A stretch of DNA of 49,411 nucleotides from Candidatus Eisenbergiella merdavium (GCA_019119595.1 DWWS01000047.1:1-49411); one strand, 5' to 3'. Shown: positions 41,742 through 49,411, counted from the first letter of the stretch. The notes: generated by a model from the sequence alone, not told the origin. Translations and numbers: made by a program.

Positions 41742-42602
41742 ATGGAAATTGAACTGCAAAGCCTGAGCCTGACCTGGCCAAACGGGAAACAGGCTCTCCA
41801 AAATCTGAATCTGACCTTAAAGGCACCCTGTCTGATCGGGCTGCTCGGCCCAAACGGGGCGGGAAAATCCACACTCATGAAGCTGCTTTCGGCCGCCCTT
41901 CTTCCCACATCCGGCTCCATCCGGATGGACGGACAGCCCCTGGCAAAGGCGGAACGGCTGTTAAAGGAAAGGCTGGGCTGTCTGCCGCAGGACTTCGGCC
42001 TGTTTGACGAGCTGACCGTGACACAGTTTCTGGACTATATGGCCGCTCTGAAGGGGCTTCAAAATTCCAGAGAGGCCGTCGCGGAAGCGATCCGCGCCGT
42101 CAATCTGGAGGAAAAGGCAAAGGCGGGAATCCGCACCCTGTCCGGAGGCCAGCGTCAGCGGGTCGGCATTGCCCAGGCCCTTTTGGGAAACCCGTCCTTT
42201 CTGATCCTGGACGAGCCAACGGTGGGACTGGATCCGGAGGAACGCATCCATTTCCGCAACCTGTTCTCCCGCACGGCGCAGGATCGCCTTGTCCTGCTCT
42301 CCACCCACATTATCGAAGATGTGCAGTCGGTCTGCGATCAGCTCGTCGTCATCAACCACGGGCGGATTCTTTTTTCCGGAACGCCGGAGCAGCTCATTTC
42401 ATCCGCCTCCGGCCATGTGGGAATCTTCTGGGAACGGGAAGCCCAAAGCGAAGAGGGACTTCATATCACGGCAAGGATCAATACCGGACAGGGCGTTCGG
42501 TGCCGGGCTGTGGCGGATGTCCTTCCTCCTTATGCCAGACAGGAGGAGCCCTCTCTGGAGGACGCCTATCTCTATCTGATCTCCAGGGAGGCGGCGCGAT
42601 GA
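41742..42602 (+). CDS. ABC transporter ATP-binding protein (exporter type)
   Basis: This 286-residue ATPase has Walker A GPNGAGKST, signature LSGGQRQRVGIAQAL, Walker B FLILDEPTVGLDP and the switch region LLSTHIIEDVQSVCDQL. The type matches drug, bacitracin and ABC-2 exporters. Its stop overlaps the start of the membrane/peptidase gene by 4 bp (ATGA). Confidence 0.93.
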   Translation: MEIELQSLSLTWPNGKQALQNLNLTLKAPCLIGLLGPNGAGKSTLMKLLSAALLPTSGSIRMDGQPLAKAERLLKERLGCLPQDFGLFDELTVTQFLDYMAALKGLQNSREAVAEAIRAVNLEEKAKAGIRTLSGGQRQRVGIAQALLGNPSFLILDEPTVGLDPEERIHFRNLFSRTAQDRLVLLSTHIIEDVQSVCDQLVVINHGRILFSGTPEQLISSASGHVGIFWEREAQSEEGLHITARINTGQGVRCRAVADVLPPYARQEEPSLEDAYLYLISREAAR

Positions 42603-44803
42603 AAACAATCAAAATCTTTTTTCCGGAGCTTCGGCGGCTTCTGAAAAGCCGTCTGACCTGGCTGATCCTTTTGCTGACGATCCTTTCCCCCTCAGTCGGG
42701 CTGATCCTGTACCGTCCGGCATACGCCGACACCATGCTTTCCGCGTACCTTGCCAATCCTGCCATTGCGGGAGGGGCCGGGGCCGGAATCCTGTTCGGGC
42801 TTCTTACCATATATGAGCTGGACCGGATCGGACGAAGCAGGACAGACATGCTCATGGACGCGGTGATCTCTCCTCTTTCCATGGCGCTGGTGCGCCTGCT
42901 GGCTCTGCTTACGGCGGCGGTACTGGGCCTGAGCCTTACCATGCTGGTCTGGCTTCCTGTCAGCCGCGCGCTGATCGGCTCCGTATTCAGCGGCACGGAT
43001 TACGTTCTTTCCTATATCCTGTTCCTGGGACTTGCTCTCCCGCTGTCCATCCTGGCCGCCTCCTCCGCTTTTCAGCTTACCCGCCGGGCGGATCTGTCTG
43101 TTGTGCTGTTTGCGGCTTTTGCGGGACTGAGTCTGACGGTCTGGGCGGACGACTGGCAGCTTGGCTGGCTGAACCCCTGCGTATGGGCGCTTTCCGATGA
43201 TTTTACCAATTTCCGGATCTTCCGTTCTGTCGCCTACATGCGCCTGACCTGGCTGGCCGCGCTGGCCGGGATATGGACGCTCTCCTGGCTTAGCATCCGG
43301 CGATATGGAAAGGGGCTTCCCGGTTCCTTTCTCCGGAATGCCAGGCGAATCTGCCGCCCTCTTATCGCCCTGCTGCTGCTTGTCTGCTCCGTCGCAGCCT
43401 ACGCCGCCCAGCCCATGGTGGATAACAGCAATCCGGATCAGACAGCGATGACCTTTTATGAGGTGCCGTACGCAGAGGACGTGGTCTGCACCGGCCGCAC
43501 CGCGCAGGTTTTCCCGGATACCTCAGCCGGAACGGTGACAGGACGGGCCTCATACAGCTTTCAGAACAGCTCCGGCAGAGAACAGAAAATCCTTTTCGCC
43601 GTCACCCCGGGCTATCGCTTTCCCTCCGTCCGGGTCAACGGCCAGGAGACACCCTTTTCCGTAAGCTCCTATCAGGAATTTAACGAGGCCATGCTTGAGG
43701 TCACGATCCCGGCGCAGGAGCAGGTGGAGCTGACTCTGGAATACAGCGGCTTTCCCAGAGAAAACCGAAATACCTCCATCCTGCAGGGCAGCGCAGAGAT
43801 CAGCAGCCAGTACCTCTGTCTGGAAAACGCGGCCCTCTCCCCCCGCCTGATGAATGTGCTTCCCGATGAGGAAATGTATCCCACTGTCATTGAGATCACG
43901 CTGCCCCGCTCCATGACCGTCATTCCCTTTGGATCGGCCGAGGCGCAGATCGCGGCCGAGCATGAGGACGGTACGGCGACCTGGCGCTACACATGCAACA
44001 GCACAGGAGGCATTCTCTATGCCGGGGATTATGTACGCAGGGATATTCAGGCCGGAGGCATCACCATAGAATTTTACTATGGCAGAAGGCATCAGGCCAT
44101 TATGGAGGAATCCGGAGCGGCGGAAGCGGTCAAAGCGGTGGCCGAATACTGTACCAGCCATTACGGCCCCCTCTCCTTCGGCACCGGAGGCTCTCTGAAG
44201 CTGATCCAGAGCCGGGTGGTCGGAGGCGGCTATGCCACAGCCGGCGCAAGCCTGCTGGATGAGGCAGATTTTACCGCGGCCAACCTAAACGACGCAGGCA
44301 AGGGAGCCGCGGCAGGCGAGGTAATGATCCACGAGCTGGTTCATCAATGGTGGGGACTTGGAAATATGTTTGATACACCGGATCCCGCAGGCTCCTGGTC
44401 CTCCGAAGGGCTGACCGTCTACACCACCTACCGTATTGTGAAGGAGCTCTACGGAGATGCCTACGCGCAGGACAATTATGTGAAAAAATGGAAGCAGGCG
44501 GTGGACGACTACTATCTGAATTTCTATGTACGTCACCCGCAATATCTGGAAAAAATGCCCGAGGCCCGGCGGCTGGAAATCACGAACAGCCTGACCTGGG
44601 TACGGCAATACTGCGAAATGCCCCTGAAAATTCTGAAAGCGGAACAGCTTGTGGGCGGCGAGGAGGCCATGGATCAGATTCTGAGCGCTCTTTTTACCAG
44701 AGAGCTGGATCCCATGTACCCTTACCTGACCTATCAGGAATTTTTGGATGCCTGCGGGCTGACGGAGGAGGAACTGAATCTTGATCAAAATATATCGATA
44801 TGA
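42599..44803 (+). CDS. ABC-2-type membrane protein fused to an M1-type metallopeptidase domain
   Basis: This 734-residue protein has an N-terminal membrane region with about six to seven helices (to about residue 270), followed by a long extracytoplasmic segment with an M1 gluzincin site HELVHQWWG (His578, Glu579, His582) and the third ligand Glu603 in SWSSEGL. The spacing between the second His and the Glu is 20 residues instead of the usual 18. The fusion puts a zinc protease on the outer face of an ABC transporter, suggesting cleavage of a peptide or surface protein linked to transport. The start overlaps the ATPase stop. Confidence 0.88.
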   Translation: MKTIKIFFPELRRLLKSRLTWLILLLTILSPSVGLILYRPAYADTMLSAYLANPAIAGGAGAGILFGLLTIYELDRIGRSRTDMLMDAVISPLSMALVRLLALLTAAVLGLSLTMLVWLPVSRALIGSVFSGTDYVLSYILFLGLALPLSILAASSAFQLTRRADLSVVLFAAFAGLSLTVWADDWQLGWLNPCVWALSDDFTNFRIFRSVAYMRLTWLAALAGIWTLSWLSIRRYGKGLPGSFLRNARRICRPLIALLLLVCSVAAYAAQPMVDNSNPDQTAMTFYEVPYAEDVVCTGRTAQVFPDTSAGTVTGRASYSFQNSSGREQKILFAVTPGYRFPSVRVNGQETPFSVSSYQEFNEAMLEVTIPAQEQVELTLEYSGFPRENRNTSILQGSAEISSQYLCLENAALSPRLMNVLPDEEMYPTVIEITLPRSMTVIPFGSAEAQIAAEHEDGTATWRYTCNSTGGILYAGDYVRRDIQAGGITIEFYYGRRHQAIMEESGAAEAVKAVAEYCTSHYGPLSFGTGGSLKLIQSRVVGGGYATAGASLLDEADFTAANLNDAGKGAAAGEVMIHELVHQWWGLGNMFDTPDPAGSWSSEGLTVYTTYRIVKELYGDAYAQDNYVKKWKQAVDDYYLNFYVRHPQYLEKMPEARRLEITNSLTWVRQYCEMPLKILKAEQLVGGEEAMDQILSALFTRELDPMYPYLTYQEFLDACGLTEEELNLDQNISI

Positions 44804-45500
44804 ATGCAAAAGACTGCTTTGGAACAAATTTTTCGCCGGAATCCTGCTGGTTCTCCTGTTTTACGGCTGGCAGGTGCTGAACCGGGTGACCATCCTGGGA
44901 ATAGCCCACACCGCCCCCTTTTCTCCCTGGAGCTTTGGGGATTATCTCAGCCGCATGCTCTCCTTGATGTGGATCGGCGCCCTGTTTTTCCTCACCTTTT
45001 TTACCTCAGCAAAGGCCCGGCGGACCGCGGTACTCACCGACGCCGCTCCCGTTTCTCCAACACGCTATGCCCTCACCCGCTGCGCCGCCGCTCTGACGGG
45101 ATGCGGACTGCTCGCCCTCTCCTGTGTTGCGGAGGCGGCCGTTTTCTACGGCTGGTACTTTGGCTGGCATGAATGGAGCGGGCTGCTTCTTCCGGCTCTG
45201 GTCACCCTGCTTCCCCCGCTTCTCTTCGCCCTCGGAAGCGGCTGGCTTCTGGGAAGAATGCGGCCCTTTCTGATCTATGTCTGGATGCCGCTTCCCCTTG
45301 TGTGCATGGCCCTTCCTCTGCCGAAGGCTCTGGGGCTTTGGAATGGGAATTTTTTCACCGATTATCCTCTGACGCTGGGAAGCCTGGATCCGGCATTTTC
45401 CATACCGGCAGCTGTGGCTTTGGCTCAGGGAGCTTTGATTATTTTGGGTGGGGGGATGCTTTTCGGGGCCTGTTGGTGCGGGAGGAATTTCCAGAAATAA
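44781..45500 (+). CDS. Second membrane subunit of the peptidase-linked ABC system
   Basis: This 239-residue protein has about six membrane helices. It begins with a TTG start at 44781 that overlaps the preceding gene by 23 bp, with GGAGGAGG about 10 nt upstream. The first helices resemble the N-terminal part of the fused permease (YECKRLLWNKFFAGILLVLL compared with PELRRLLKSRLTWLILLLT), so the two may be distant paralogues forming a heterodimer. Confidence 0.8.
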   Translation: MIKIYRYECKRLLWNKFFAGILLVLLFYGWQVLNRVTILGIAHTAPFSPWSFGDYLSRMLSLMWIGALFFLTFFTSAKARRTAVLTDAAPVSPTRYALTRCAAALTGCGLLALSCVAEAAVFYGWYFGWHEWSGLLLPALVTLLPPLLFALGSGWLLGRMRPFLIYVWMPLPLVCMALPLPKALGLWNGNFFTDYPLTLGSLDPAFSIPAAVALAQGALIILGGGMLFGACWCGRNFQK

Positions 45501-45506
45501 GTTTGA

Positions 45507-45536
45507 AGCAGCCGCGGGCGAGAACCTGCGGCTGTT
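45507..45536. terminator. Possible terminator hairpin of the exporter operon
   Basis: CAGCCGC and GCGGCTG flank an inner GGGC-loop and are followed by TTCTGCGTTTT. The T-run is imperfect. The rest of 45540-45790 shows no gene I can support. Confidence 0.5.
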
Positions 45537-45791
45537 CTGCGTTTTGGTGAGTCAATTCCATTCCTTCTGCAAGAGGAAGTCCCTGATATTGCGGTGTTTG
45601 ATTCCGTTTCAGCTCATTTGATCATGATTATCAGCCTCCCTTCTGGGACTTTTGCCATCATATCAAGATTATACTGGAATTTTAATGAAAATAGATACTT
45701 TTTAGCGGTTATAACTGATAAAGTGTACTTGAGGAAGGAAAATAAATAGAAATGAAATATGCCGCAGCCTCTTCAGCCACGGCACTTACAG

Positions 45792-45833
45792 CGTTCCCGA
45801 GGTGACTTGAACACCCGACCTACCGCTTAGGAG
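45792..45833 (-). other. 3' fragment of tRNA-Arg(CCU), integration-site remnant
   Basis: Read on the minus strand this is the second half of a tRNA: anticodon loop CTCCTAA, anticodon-stem 3' strand GCGGT, T-arm GGGTG-TTCAAGT-CACCT, acceptor strand CGGGAAC and discriminator G. The 5' half is missing: the bases before CTCCTAA cannot pair with GCGGT. A tyrosine recombinase gene follows at once. This is the expected product of an integration into the tRNA 3' half; the intact tRNA should lie at the other end of the element, outside this window. Confidence 0.75.
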
Positions 45834-45938
45834 TTCGCCCCAGTTTGCTAATCGCTTCGTAACCAAACACAAGGAAACCCAAGCATTTGCAGGCTTTTGG
45901 CGTGTTTTATTCTTAACCATTCCAAAGGGTTTTACAGC

Positions 45939-46058
45939 TAAAATAACCCCTTTTTTCGTCCTCTGACTGGCAAGGAATTAGCAGAGGAGTCTGAAAAAGT
46001 TGATTGTTACACTGTAAAAGATTATAAAGCTAAGACAAAGAAAAAGCAAGGTGGCTAA
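45939..46058 (+). pseudogene. C-terminal fragment of an unknown gene
   Basis: A short open stretch of about 38 codons ends with LTGKELAEESEKVDCYTVKD and a lysine-rich tail before TAA 46058. It has protein-like composition but no start codon or ribosome binding site, and an upstream stop in frame. It probably is the 3' remnant of an element-borne or earlier inserted gene. Confidence 0.35.
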
Positions 46059-46078
46059 GTGAACCAAACCTTGCTTTT
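46041..46078. terminator. Terminator of the integrase operon
   Basis: GCAAGGT (46046-46052) and ACCTTGC (46068-46074) with TTTTTC on the minus strand (after int) and TTTTC on the plus strand. Confidence 0.8.
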
Positions 46079-46087
46079 CTTCTCCTG

Positions 46088-47491
46088 TTATAAGGATTTT
46101 GCCAGCGTTTTCAGCAGTGCGGCCATCTCAGGATTATTCAGAAGTTTGAGAAGGAGCTGCTGATCCGTTTCCGGTTCTGCTGGTTGCGGCGCTGCCGCCT
46201 GCTCAATGGAGCGAGCATGAAGTCCATCCAGCTCATCCTCCGTTTTATGCCCGGAATAGAAGGCATCCTCAAAACGCTTGGCATTGAGCCGTCTGTCCTC
46301 GTCGATGATGTGAGAGTACACATCCGCCACCATCTTCAGCTGGGCGTGTCCTGAATCGCCTTGTACGGATTTCATATCGCCGCCGTTAAGTTTGAGTTTG
46401 TAGGTAATGCTGCTGTGCCGCAGGCTATGAAAGACTACCTTCGGAAGCCCGTTATCCTCAATCAGCTTATTCAGCGCCCGGTTGATAACCTGCCCTTCAA
46501 TGGGCGTTCCCATCGGAGAACAGAATACTAAGCCGTAATCGGTGTACTCATCTCCAAAAAGCTCTTTCAGCTCATTTTGCTCTGCCTGACGCTTGAGAAG
46601 CATTTCAGCAACCGTTTTGGGTAGGAATACTTTTCGGATGCTGGTCTTGGTTTTTGGCTCTTTTAAGACCAGCGCCGTATGTTTGGATACCAGAATAGAC
46701 GGAAACACCTTTATCACGCCTTTGCCGTCCAGCATTTCCAACGACTGCTTTTGCACTCGCTGTAATTCCTTGTTGACGAAGATGCTGGCGCAATCGTGAG
46801 AAATACTCTCAACTGAAATGTCAATGCAGTCCCAGGTGAGCGCAAGCATTTCTCCCATGCGGAGCGAACAGGAAAACGCCAGATTTAGCGCCAGCGCCAG
46901 GTTATCATCGTCACAGAGTTCCAGAGCATGGAACAAGGTATCCGCTGTCCAGATTTCCCTGGGCTTGGTTTCGCACTTGGGAAGCGTAGCGTTCAGCACA
47001 GGATTTCTGGAGATCATTTCCCACTTCACAGCCTGATTAAAAGCGTTCCGCAGGATTTTATGTATTTCCTTTACCGTCCTCGGAGAAAGGTATTCATTTC
47101 GCGGAGTCTGGTAAGGGCGGGGTTTTGCTTTGACTTTCAGCAAGTCCCGGTAGTATTTATCCATCACGCGCGGCGTTGCCTGCTCCAGCGGCATATCCCC
47201 AATGATTGGGTTGATGTAGTTATCAATCAAGGCACGGCGACTTTCATAAGTGGACAGCGCCCAGGTATTGATGCCGTAGATATTGATGTATTCCTCCAAA
47301 AGCTCCCGGATCGTCTTTGCTGTCGGCGCAATGAAGGTTCCGGTACTCTGCTGATACTCAATCTGTGCCTTTCGCTTTTTCGCTTCTGCCTGAGAAGCGA
47401 AGGTTTCCCATCTCTGGCGTTTTACGCCGTTCTCATCTACGATGTTATAAACGACGGAATACTTGCTCTTTCTTTTAACAATGGATGCCAT
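46088..47491 (-). CDS. int: Tyrosine recombinase / site-specific integrase (Tn916-like)
   Basis: This 467-residue recombinase has an N-terminal arm-binding region (MASIVKRKSKYSVVYNIVDE), a core-binding SAM-like domain (about 70-180) and the catalytic domain with Arg in SLRMGEMLALTWD, HSLRHSS and GHAQLKMVADVYSHI (His and nucleophile Tyr). It catalyses integration and excision of the element, and the tRNA-Arg fragment at 45792 is the likely target. ATG 47491 follows GGAGGTGA. Its start overlaps the HTH gene upstream by 17 bp. Confidence 0.93.
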   Translation of the reverse strand: MASIVKRKSKYSVVYNIVDENGVKRQRWETFASQAEAKKRKAQIEYQQSTGTFIAPTAKTIRELLEEYINIYGINTWALSTYESRRALIDNYINPIIGDMPLEQATPRVMDKYYRDLLKVKAKPRPYQTPRNEYLSPRTVKEIHKILRNAFNQAVKWEMISRNPVLNATLPKCETKPREIWTADTLFHALELCDDDNLALALNLAFSCSLRMGEMLALTWDCIDISVESISHDCASIFVNKELQRVQKQSLEMLDGKGVIKVFPSILVSKHTALVLKEPKTKTSIRKVFLPKTVAEMLLKRQAEQNELKELFGDEYTDYGLVFCSPMGTPIEGQVINRALNKLIEDNGLPKVVFHSLRHSSITYKLKLNGGDMKSVQGDSGHAQLKMVADVYSHIIDEDRRLNAKRFEDAFYSGHKTEDELDGLHARSIEQAAAPQPAEPETDQQLLLKLLNNPEMAALLKTLAKSL

Positions 47492-48128
47492 CCTCATCAC
47501 CTCCGTTTGCGGCTGAAACAATCCGATATTTGCTCTGGCCCTTGTACCAACGCTCAAAACTGTCTTTGCATATCAGCTTGGTACGGGAAGTTTGAATTGT
47601 TTCAAAGCATCCTTTCTGGACTAAATAGTAAACATTGTTCCGGTGGGTCCCCAGCAGACGGGCAACTTCCGGCATGGTAAGGGTTTCTCCGAATTTTAGT
47701 CGGTCGGCTTGCTGATCTGCCACGGTGCGGTAAAAATCCTGGGATTCATACCACGCCCAGAAGCTGGTTCGGTCAATCCGTGTTCGGTTATCCACCTGGA
47801 TTGTTTGGAATGGCTTCTTTTTCAACAGGTCATACAGGGTAGCCTCCTGCAGCCCTAAGAGAGCAGCGGCTTCTCGAATGGACATTGTGGTTTTCTCCCA
47901 CTTGGAACCGGGCGCTTCTCCATTGACTTTCTTGTAATGGAACTGTCCGGCATACCATTCTTCAAAGCTGTCCAGCATTATCCGCATCCGGCCAGCAGCC
48001 ACTATCGTGCGAAACCGGTTCTGATGTACCAGCCAATAGGATTCCACTTTGTTCAAGCCTAATATCTGGCGCATCTCCCGGACGGAAATGCTTGTTTTCT
48101 TCTTTGAGGAAGGGGTGATGTTATTCAT
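47475..48128 (-). CDS. Protein with three tandem helix-turn-helix (excisionase-like) units
   Basis: This 217-residue protein contains three related units, each a MerR/excisionase-like HTH with a conserved pattern: REMRQILGLNKVESYWLVHQ (unit 1), REAAALLGLQEATLYDLLKK (unit 2) and PEVARLLGTHRNNVYYLVQK (unit 3), each followed by a FxTI-x-R segment and SFExWYxGQ. It could be a modular Xis or a DNA-bending accessory for the integrase. ATG 48128 follows GGGGGTGATGCGC. Its stop lies inside the int start region. Confidence 0.85.
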   Translation of the reverse strand: MNNITPSSKKKTSISVREMRQILGLNKVESYWLVHQNRFRTIVAAGRMRIMLDSFEEWYAGQFHYKKVNGEAPGSKWEKTTMSIREAAALLGLQEATLYDLLKKKPFQTIQVDNRTRIDRTSFWAWYESQDFYRTVADQQADRLKFGETLTMPEVARLLGTHRNNVYYLVQKGCFETIQTSRTKLICKDSFERWYKGQSKYRIVSAANGGDEDGIHC

Positions 48129-48354
48129 GCGCATCACCCCCGTTCCCACGGTCCAGCCATTCATCGAAGCTCTTTTTAGAAACCCGAATTTGGCCTCCCA
48201 CCCGGATGCTGCGGAAGTAATTCTTACGAATCAACGCATAAGCCGTAGGGCGGCTGATGCTCAAAATATCCTGAATCTCCAGGACGGTATAGGTGCGTTT
48301 CTGACTGGAAACATCCACCTGTCCCGGCTTCAGGGCAGTCGTCACATGGTTCAT
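48121..48354 (-). CDS. Excisionase-family helix-turn-helix protein
   Basis: This 77-residue DNA-binding protein has the HTH VLEIQDILSISRPTAYALIR and the wing RVGGQIRVSKKSFDEWLD. It is a paralogue of the protein at 48463-48693, with most residues the same across 45 positions. Such small proteins direct excision or regulate element genes. GAGGAGATCATATCA precedes ATG 48354. The end overlaps the next gene by 8 bp. Confidence 0.85.
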   Translation of the reverse strand: MNHVTTALKPGQVDVSSQKRTYTVLEIQDILSISRPTAYALIRKNYFRSIRVGGQIRVSKKSFDEWLDRGNGGDAHE

Positions 48355-48370
48355 TGATATGATCTCCTCT

Positions 48371-48403
48371 CAATATAGGTAAACAGCTGTTATGCCTATA
48401 TTG
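48371..48403 (-). promoter_or_regulatory. Inverted repeat upstream of HTH gene
   Basis: CAATATAGG (48371-48379) and CCTATATTG (48395-48403) are perfect inverted repeats around a spacer that contains ACAGCTGT. It lies just before the ribosome binding site of the gene at 48354, so it could be an operator or an RNA hairpin. Confidence 0.6.
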
Positions 48404-48462
48404 TAAGGGATAAAGACCATATCATCCATGTTGTCGATCAGCCCCGCGACATCCTTGACAAA

Positions 48463-48693
48463 TCAACCTTGATTGTCCAGCCATGCGTCGAAGCTGGCTT
48501 TCGACACCCGGATATTTCGCCCGATGCGAATACTGTGAAACAGATTCTTTTTAATCAGCGCATAGGCGGTCGGCTGGCTGATTCCCAGAATATCCTGGAT
48601 TTCATCAACCGTGTAGGTCCTTTTCTCAGGAACATAATGGGCCTGCATGGTTTCTGTTTCACGGTTCATTTCAGCAATTCTTTCTTCAAACAT
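48463..48693 (-). CDS. Excisionase-family helix-turn-helix protein (paralogue)
   Basis: This 76-residue protein has HTH VDEIQDILGISQPTAYALIK and the segment SIRIGRNIRVSKASFDAWLD. It is a close relative of the 77-residue protein downstream, likely by tandem duplication. AAGGAGGTTATATT precedes ATG 48693. It lies between the mazF-like gene and the inverted repeat. Confidence 0.85.
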   Translation of the reverse strand: MFEERIAEMNRETETMQAHYVPEKRTYTVDEIQDILGISQPTAYALIKKNLFHSIRIGRNIRVSKASFDAWLDNQG

Positions 48694-48711
48694 AATATAA
48701 CCTCCTTCCGG

Positions 48712-49128
48712 TCATTGCCGGGCATTATTCTCAGCAATTTGGTTCAAATGCTCTGCACATTCTTTTTGGCACAAATAAAACTTTGACAGTCCCACACTGA
48801 CTGCCAAAGCTCGATTAACCTCGTTCATTGAGGATTTCTTCAATTTTCCTATGTACTTTTTCAAGCGTCGCTTGTCCAATGTTCTCAGCTGTTCCAATAG
48901 AACAACCGATGGTTCATTCAGGCAATTTTTCAAATCAAGGCAGCAATGTGTAGGCAACTTGGTCTTCACATCCGGCTTGCTTGTAATGGGTGCTACGATT
49001 ACCGTAGGACTGTAACGGTTGCCAATATCGTTCTGAATAATCAGAACCGGGCGAAACCCAGACTGTTCCGAACCGAACACGGGATCAAGATTTGCATAGT
49101 AGATTTCTCCCCGCAAATATCTCCGCAT
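48712..49128 (-). CDS. MazF/PemK-family endoribonuclease toxin
   Basis: This 138-residue protein has the PemK/MazF core: RGEIYYANLDPVFGSEQSGFRPVL split as GEIYYANLDP and GSEQSGFRPVLIIQND, then VIVAPITSKPD and SVVLLEQLRTLDKRRL. MazF toxins cleave mRNA at short sequences to stop growth. An antitoxin gene would normally be directly upstream; none is visible before the window edge. AAAGGAGATCGG precedes ATG 49128. The C-terminal extension (last 25 residues, with several Cys) is longer than in compact MazF. Confidence 0.87.
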   Translation of the reverse strand: MRRYLRGEIYYANLDPVFGSEQSGFRPVLIIQNDIGNRYSPTVIVAPITSKPDVKTKLPTHCCLDLKNCLNEPSVVLLEQLRTLDKRRLKKYIGKLKKSSMNEVNRALAVSVGLSKFYLCQKECAEHLNQIAENNARQ

Positions 49129-49161
49129 GGCTTCCGATCTCCTTTCAAAAAGGAAATATGT

Positions 49162-49223
49162 AAAAAGCAGCTGCACGGCAAGGATGGAATGTTTTTATAC
49201 ACCACATTCTCCATGCAGCTGCT
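49162..49223. terminator. Hairpin terminator upstream of mazF-like gene
   Basis: AGCAGCTGCA (49166-49175) and TGCAGCTGCT (49214-49223) pair, with an inner GGATGGAATGT / ACATTCTCCAT stem, and TTTTT follows on the minus strand. It ends a transcript from beyond the window or attenuates the toxin gene. From 49224 to 49411 I see no gene: opposite-strand open frames lack start sites. Confidence 0.65.
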
Positions 49224-49411
49224 TTCTGATTTTACATTTACTCATTCTATTTGCCACGCATCCCGAATGATGGGGACATTACCGGTCGCCGCTGGCGCGG
49301 CTGTCATAACTCCGCAGCGTCGTTTTACTCGTGCGCCGCAGGGTTCCCCCCAAGTCTTTAGGAGGCCGTGAGGAAGTATCTTTAAGCACCCATATAGTCC
49401 TCGCGCCCGAA

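Noticed and set aside
45540..45790. Possible remnant gene in the host flank beside the tRNA fragment
   Set aside because: Short protein-like stretches on the minus strand are broken by stops and match nothing I recognise.
48404..48462. Possible short peptide frame after the 76-residue HTH gene
   Set aside because: An open stretch continues past the stop codon, but there is no ribosome binding site and it ends in the inverted repeat at 48371-48403.

Overview
The window looks like a chromosome segment from a Gram-positive anaerobe of the Clostridia, most likely a Lachnospiraceae-type gut bacterium. This rests on AGGAGG-type ribosome binding sites, many consensus sigma-A promoters (TTGACA-N17-TATAAT), the gene complement (class I two-subunit fumarase, M42 peptidase, MntP under a manganese riboswitch, DarA c-di-AMP receptor, PadR-DUF2812 pair) and a Tn916-like integrase module at the right end. 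Species cannot be fixed from sequence alone.

Left end (1-6200): the 5' end of a 16S rRNA gene on the minus strand with its leader and two tandem promoters, a tRNA-Ser(GCU) gene, a minus-strand operon of class I fumarase alpha and beta plus an acyltransferase, then a plus-strand M42 peptidase and an MFS transporter.

Phosphate and housekeeping block (6200-19500): pstS-pstC-pstA-pstB-phoU behind a tandem PhoP-box-like promoter; MntP behind a yybP-ykoY Mn2+ riboswitch; SIMPL protein, RdgB/HAM1 pyrophosphatase and AlaX-type editing protein as one operon; PadR-DUF2812; GNAT; lactonase; an uncharacterised nuclease-like protein; DarA. Two intergenic regions here hold short structured transcription units. 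One (17895-18185) is a convergent RNA pair with a 25-codon ORF and resembles a type I toxin-antitoxin locus. The other (16145-16577) is a promoter-to-terminator unit with two tiny ORFs.

Envelope and nutrient region (19500-39300): SGNH/MBOAT O-acylation pair with fructokinase; a phasin-like protein; a six-gene operon in which two glycerophosphodiester phosphodiesterases flank a PotABCD-type ABC importer; a PHP-domain hydrolase coupled to an unknown protein; GH32 fructosidase; ArsC/Spx-like protein; a LytTR response regulator whose sensor kinase is an internally deleted pseudogene; a polar amino-acid ABC importer; and a fucose/arabinose isomerase-family protein.

Export operon (39500-45500): OmpR-type regulator, histidine kinase, ABC ATPase, a membrane permease fused to an M1-type metallopeptidase, and a second membrane subunit, all overlapping or closely spaced.

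Right end (45790-49411): the integrase end of an integrated element. A 3' fragment of a tRNA-Arg(CCU) gene marks the junction. It is followed by a tyrosine recombinase, three helix-turn-helix proteins (one with three tandem HTH units) and a MazF/PemK-type toxin without a visible antitoxin. The rest of the element lies beyond the window.

Across the window, several unrelated genes share two kinds of leader structure right at the ribosome binding site: a CTTCGG(A/C)ATGGAGG module, twice extended into a 137-138 bp three-hairpin element with compensatory base changes, and a GCCGCC-loop-GGCGGC hairpin directly before the Shine-Dalgarno sequence.
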